From positions 4,445,507-4,509,506 of the forward strand of contig NZ_CP044016.1 in NCBI RefSeq assembly GCF_004337365.2: DNA of 64,000 nt. The letters are read 5' to 3'. A program made the translations under genes and the position numbers. How positions within the stretch are numbered: position 1 is the first letter of the stretch; the number at the start of each line of letters is the position of its first letter. This stretch comes from Rhizosphaericola mali (GTDB lineage: Bacteria; Bacteroidota; Bacteroidia; Chitinophagales; Chitinophagaceae). Below are positions 61,026 through 64,000 of the stretch, piece after piece. The notes under the pieces are model-generated. The model saw nothing but the letters and a program-made list of their open reading frames with translations, ran no database searches and was not told the origin of the DNA.

Positions 61026-63218
61026 TTAGCGTAAAAATAATAATTCACGGTATTTAGGTAAGCACCATTCTTCATTGTCGATTAATGCTTCCAATTTGTC
61101 AACATGGTATCTGATCGTTTCGAAATAGGCGGCTTTGATATCTTTTTCGTAAGAGATCGCTCTTTCACGGATATCTTCGATTTTATTCGCAACTTTTCTC
61201 GCTTTAATCATTGATGCACCGTTGTTATAGATTTCTTCGATATGTTTTGCAACTTTAGAAAGAATATCTTTTTGTGCAGCGTAAGAAGATTCTGGAAGAC
61301 CTGCGTCGCTCAAGTTTTTGATATTTTGAGCCAATGTATTTTGATATTTGATCGCTACAGGGATAATATGATTTAGCGCTAAATCTCCCATGATACGTGC
61401 TTCGATTTGTACTTTTTTCAAATAATTTTCCAATTCGATTTCGTGTCTAGCTTCTAATTCTCTGTCAGAATATACTCCGTTTTCTGTGAAAAGTTTTTTC
61501 GCTTTTTCAGTAGACAAAGCATCCAATGCTAAAGGTGTAGTTTTTACATTTGGAAGACCACGTTTTTCCGCTTCTTTTTCCCATTCGTCGCTATAACCAT
61601 CTCCTTCAAACAATACATCTTTACTTTCTTTGATATATTTTTGAATGATTTGCATAATGGCGATTTCTTTTTTGGTACCGCCTTCGATCAATGCATCAAC
61701 TTCTTTTTTGAAGTCTTTCAAAGTTTGAGCAACGATAGTATTCAAAGAAACCATTGCATTGGCACAATTTGCCAAAGAACCTACGGCTCTAAATTCAAAT
61801 TTATTACCTGTGAATGCAAATGGAGAAGTACGGTTACGATCCGTGTTGTCCAATAATACTTCAGGAATGCCACGATGTAAATCTAATTTCAAGATAGCTT
61901 CATCTTGTTCGTCAAATTTATCAGTAACACGTGTTTCGATATCGTCCAAAACTTGGCGTAATGCACTACCAACGAATACAGAAATGATCGCAGGAGGCGC
62001 TTCATTAGCACCCAAACGGTGATCATTACTTGCAGAAGCGATAGAAGCTCTCAAAATATCAGAATATGTATGAACGGCTTTGATTGTATTTACAAAGAAA
62101 GTCAAGAACAATAAATTTGTTTTTGGCGTTTTGCCAGGAGCCAACAAGTTGATACCTGTATCCGTTGCCATACTCCAGTTGTTGTGTTTACCACTACCAT
62201 TGATACCTGCAAATGGTTTTTCGTGTAACAACACTTTCAATTTGTGACGTTTTGCAACACGCGTCATCAAATCCATCAACAAAATATTGTGGTCCACTGC
62301 TATATTCACTTCTTCGAAAATTGGCGCAACTTCAAATTGAGCTGGCGCAACTTCGTTGTGACGTGTTTTTAATGGAATACCTAATTTGTAAGCAACTGTT
62401 TCGAAATCCAACATGAAGTTGTACACTCTTTCAGGGATAGAACCAAAATAGTGATCTTCCAATTGTTGACCTTTCGCAGGAGACGCACCGAATACCGTGC
62501 GACCACATTGGATTAAGTCAGGACGAGCATTTGCCAAACCTTCATCTACAACGAAATATTCTTGTTCCCAACCCAAAGTAGGTGTGATTTTCGTAATATT
62601 TCTATCAAAATATCTTGCAACATCTACGGCCGCTGTATCAATAGCATCCAAAGCTTTTAATAAAGGAGCTTTATAATCTAAAGATTCACCAGTGTAAGAG
62701 ATGAAAATTGTTGGGATACATAAAGTTTTACCCAAACCAACTTCATATATAAATGCTGGAGACGTAGGATCCCAAGCGGTATAACCTCTCGCTTCGAAAG
62801 TCGCTCTGATACCACCAGAAGGGAAAGAAGATGCGTCTGGTTCTTGTTGGATCAATGCATCACCATCAAATTGATCAATAGCCGATCCATCACCTTTAAG
62901 TGTGAAAAATGAATCATGTTTTTCTGCAGTCGTTCCAGTTAAGGGTTGGAACCAGTGAGTATAATGGGTTACACCTTTAGATTCTGCCCATGTACGTAAT
63001 CCGATAGCAATTTGATTCGCCATTTCGCGATCAATTTTTTTGCCGCCTTTGATGCTTGCAGACAAGCTTTTATACGCTTCATCTGTAAGAAACATTCTTG
63101 CTTTCTCTAACGTAAATACATTTTCTCTGAAAATGGACGTTACTTTCACTGGGCTGTATTTGATTACAGGCTCTTTTTCTGCAGTGAGGTTATTAATTGC
63201 CTCAAATCTTAATGACAT
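61026..63218 (-). CDS. glnN: Glutamine synthetase type III
   Basis: A 730-residue ATP-dependent glutamate-ammonia ligase of the GSIII class, much longer than GSI (~470). It begins with the GSIII-specific region (SPVKVTSIFRENVFTLEKAR) and contains GVTHYTHWFQPLTGTTAEKH near residue 100, GWEQEYFVVDE near 215, EVAPAQFEVAPIFEEVN near 287, KPFAGINGSGKHNNWSM near 335 and DRNRTSPFAFTGNKFEFR near 460, which hold the metal and substrate ligands. The leader has AGGGAGAAA before the ATG, one of few clear Shine-Dalgarno sites here. It is monocistronic. Confidence 0.97.
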   Translation of the reverse strand: MSLRFEAINNLTAEKEPVIKYSPVKVTSIFRENVFTLEKARMFLTDEAYKSLSASIKGGKKIDREMANQIAIGLRTWAESKGVTHYTHWFQPLTGTTAEKHDSFFTLKGDGSAIDQFDGDALIQQEPDASSFPSGGIRATFEARGYTAWDPTSPAFIYEVGLGKTLCIPTIFISYTGESLDYKAPLLKALDAIDTAAVDVARYFDRNITKITPTLGWEQEYFVVDEGLANARPDLIQCGRTVFGASPAKGQQLEDHYFGSIPERVYNFMLDFETVAYKLGIPLKTRHNEVAPAQFEVAPIFEEVNIAVDHNILLMDLMTRVAKRHKLKVLLHEKPFAGINGSGKHNNWSMATDTGINLLAPGKTPKTNLLFLTFFVNTIKAVHTYSDILRASIASASNDHRLGANEAPPAIISVFVGSALRQVLDDIETRVTDKFDEQDEAILKLDLHRGIPEVLLDNTDRNRTSPFAFTGNKFEFRAVGSLANCANAMVSLNTIVAQTLKDFKKEVDALIEGGTKKEIAIMQIIQKYIKESKDVLFEGDGYSDEWEKEAEKRGLPNVKTTPLALDALSTEKAKKLFTENGVYSDRELEARHEIELENYLKKVQIEARIMGDLALNHIIPVAIKYQNTLAQNIKNLSDAGLPESSYAAQKDILSKVAKHIEEIYNNGASMIKARKVANKIEDIRERAISYEKDIKAAYFETIRYHVDKLEALIDNEEWCLPKYRELLFLR

Positions 63219-63330
63219 AATTTATTTCTCCCTTTTGGTAAAGAATAAGATATTTTTCAATAAAATGAACAAATACTCAATATTAATTCGTAAAAATAAG
63301 AATATCTATGTTATTTATTTAAAAAAAGGA

Positions 63331-64000
63331 TTATTTTTTTGCAAACTTATTTATATTAATATTTTTAAATATGCGTAAGTCCGCTATCTTGTACCAATCT
63401 ATTATATATCCTAATATAATTAATATGAATGTTTGGAAATTAACGATGTATCTAATAAGCGCACTTAAGTAGGGAATGGTTATACCAATTAATAACATAT
63501 TAGAAAGTGAAAAGAATAGGAAAAATACTACAACTGGTGTATTTATGATAGATTTCCAATTTCTTTTTGGAAAAACAAGTGCCAAAAGTATAAAGGACCA
63601 AAAGAATGCTTGTCCGAATAATGCTAAAATGCCAACGGAAGAAAACCAATCCTTAAATGAAGGGGTAAGAATTAAATTGCGAAGAGAAGATGGTAATATT
63701 GCGAAATAGGATAATATGGAAGAGGTCAGATAAGGTAATTGTAGTTTTATTGTTCCGTGGACTTCAGATAGGAATGCATATTGTTTCTCTGCTAGTTTTT
63801 CTGAAAGTTTAAATGAATTGGGAAAATAGATACTTAATGCAAAAAACAAGATACCCCCAACCGTAAATAAGGAAAATATTAGAATAGAATTTTTTAATTT
63901 TCGTTTTTCGACAAAGTAAAATAAGGTTAAAAAAGGAACCAATAAAATCACCCAATAAATTTTGAATACAAGTAAAAATACTATTTGAATGAAAAGAAAT
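63331..64000 (-). CDS. Polytopic membrane protein, 3' part only
   Basis: The minus-strand frame has no stop or clear start up to the right edge, so the 5' end lies outside the window. At least 220 residues are visible with five or six hydrophobic segments (for example ILIFSLFTVGGILFFALSIY, VGILALFGQAFFWSFILLAL, TFILIILGYIIDW) and a loop containing HGTIKLQLPYLTSS. Such proteins include glycosyltransferases of the mannosyltransferase type and polymer ligases, but there is no motif to decide. The C-terminus is basic (NINKFAKK). Confidence 0.7.
   Translation of the reverse strand, partial: FLFIQIVFLLVFKIYWVILLVPFLTLFYFVEKRKLKNSILIFSLFTVGGILFFALSIYFPNSFKLSEKLAEKQYAFLSEVHGTIKLQLPYLTSSILSYFAILPSSLRNLILTPSFKDWFSSVGILALFGQAFFWSFILLALVFPKRNWKSIINTPVVVFFLFFSLSNMLLIGITIPYLSALIRYIVNFQTFILIILGYIIDWYKIADLRIFKNININKFAKK

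Noticed and set aside
1-64000. CRISPR arrays, insertion sequences, integrases, rRNA operons
   Set aside because: No regularly spaced repeats, transposase or integrase motifs, or rRNA sequence were seen in the window.

Overview
The window reads as an AT-rich (low GC) chromosome of a Bacteroidota bacterium, most likely Chitinophagaceae or a near relative. The reasons are a SusC/SusD pair, a type III glutamine synthetase, the gliding/type IX secretion lipoprotein GldJ, DUF4290 and DUF2891 proteins, A-rich leaders with few Shine-Dalgarno sequences, and several promoters of the Bacteroidetes form TTTG-N17-21-TAnnTTTG. There are no rRNA genes, canonical tRNAs, CRISPR arrays or intact insertion sequences.

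Layout. 1-0.8 kb: 5' end of a TolC-like gene and a DUF2147 protein. 0.9-9.3 kb: a DUF1801/YdeI-like protein, then a TetR regulator with an RND tripartite efflux pump (adaptor, inner-membrane pump, outer-membrane factor) and an SDR oxidoreductase; TAACAnTGTTA palindromes lie in front of both regulator and pump. 9.4-20.0 kb: a minus-strand polysaccharide utilization locus (SusC, SusD, PKD lipoprotein, HGSNAT-like acetyltransferase, a TIM-barrel lipoprotein resembling GH114, a NahK-like sugar kinase, GH31) whose gene set suggests an alpha-linked galactosamine/galactose glycan. 20.0-21.4 kb: gene-poor, with frameshifted coding remnants. 21.4-22.6 kb: alkylation repair (AlkA-like glycosylase, Ogt).

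22.6-36.2 kb is the most unusual part: an NAD / ADP-ribose / RNA-repair island. On the minus strand are a PARG-type ADP-ribose glycohydrolase, a divergent NAD-kinase-like protein, an SPFH protein, a NADAR/YbiA glycosidase, nicotinamide phosphoribosyltransferase, a small HAD protein, a PRPP synthetase and an NrtR-type Nudix regulator. On the plus strand are a structured tRNA-like RNA region, a slipin split by an in-frame amber codon, an RlaP nucleotidyltransferase, and a three-gene end-healing/sealing cassette (Hen1 methyltransferase, Pnkp-type RNA ligase, T4-like polynucleotide kinase-phosphatase). Related inverted repeats (core tACGCA...TGCGTA) sit in front of nearly every transcription unit of the island, so NrtR may control NAD salvage, ADP-ribose removal and RNA repair together. 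This is an inference from sequence only.

36.5-64 kb is mostly core or envelope biology: myo-inositol phosphate synthase, a TonB siderophore receptor with a PepSY reductase-like partner, GldJ, DUF4290, GH25 lysozyme, a radical SAM/SPASM protein with a MarR regulator, three secreted enzymes (GHL10, DUF2891, M1 peptidase), an ABC exporter, a D-2-hydroxyacid dehydrogenase, GreA, HIT, a SelW-like protein, a MacB-like permease, a radical SAM protein resembling MJ0619/tetraether synthase beside an Lgt-type transferase, glutamine synthetase III, and a membrane protein cut by the right edge.
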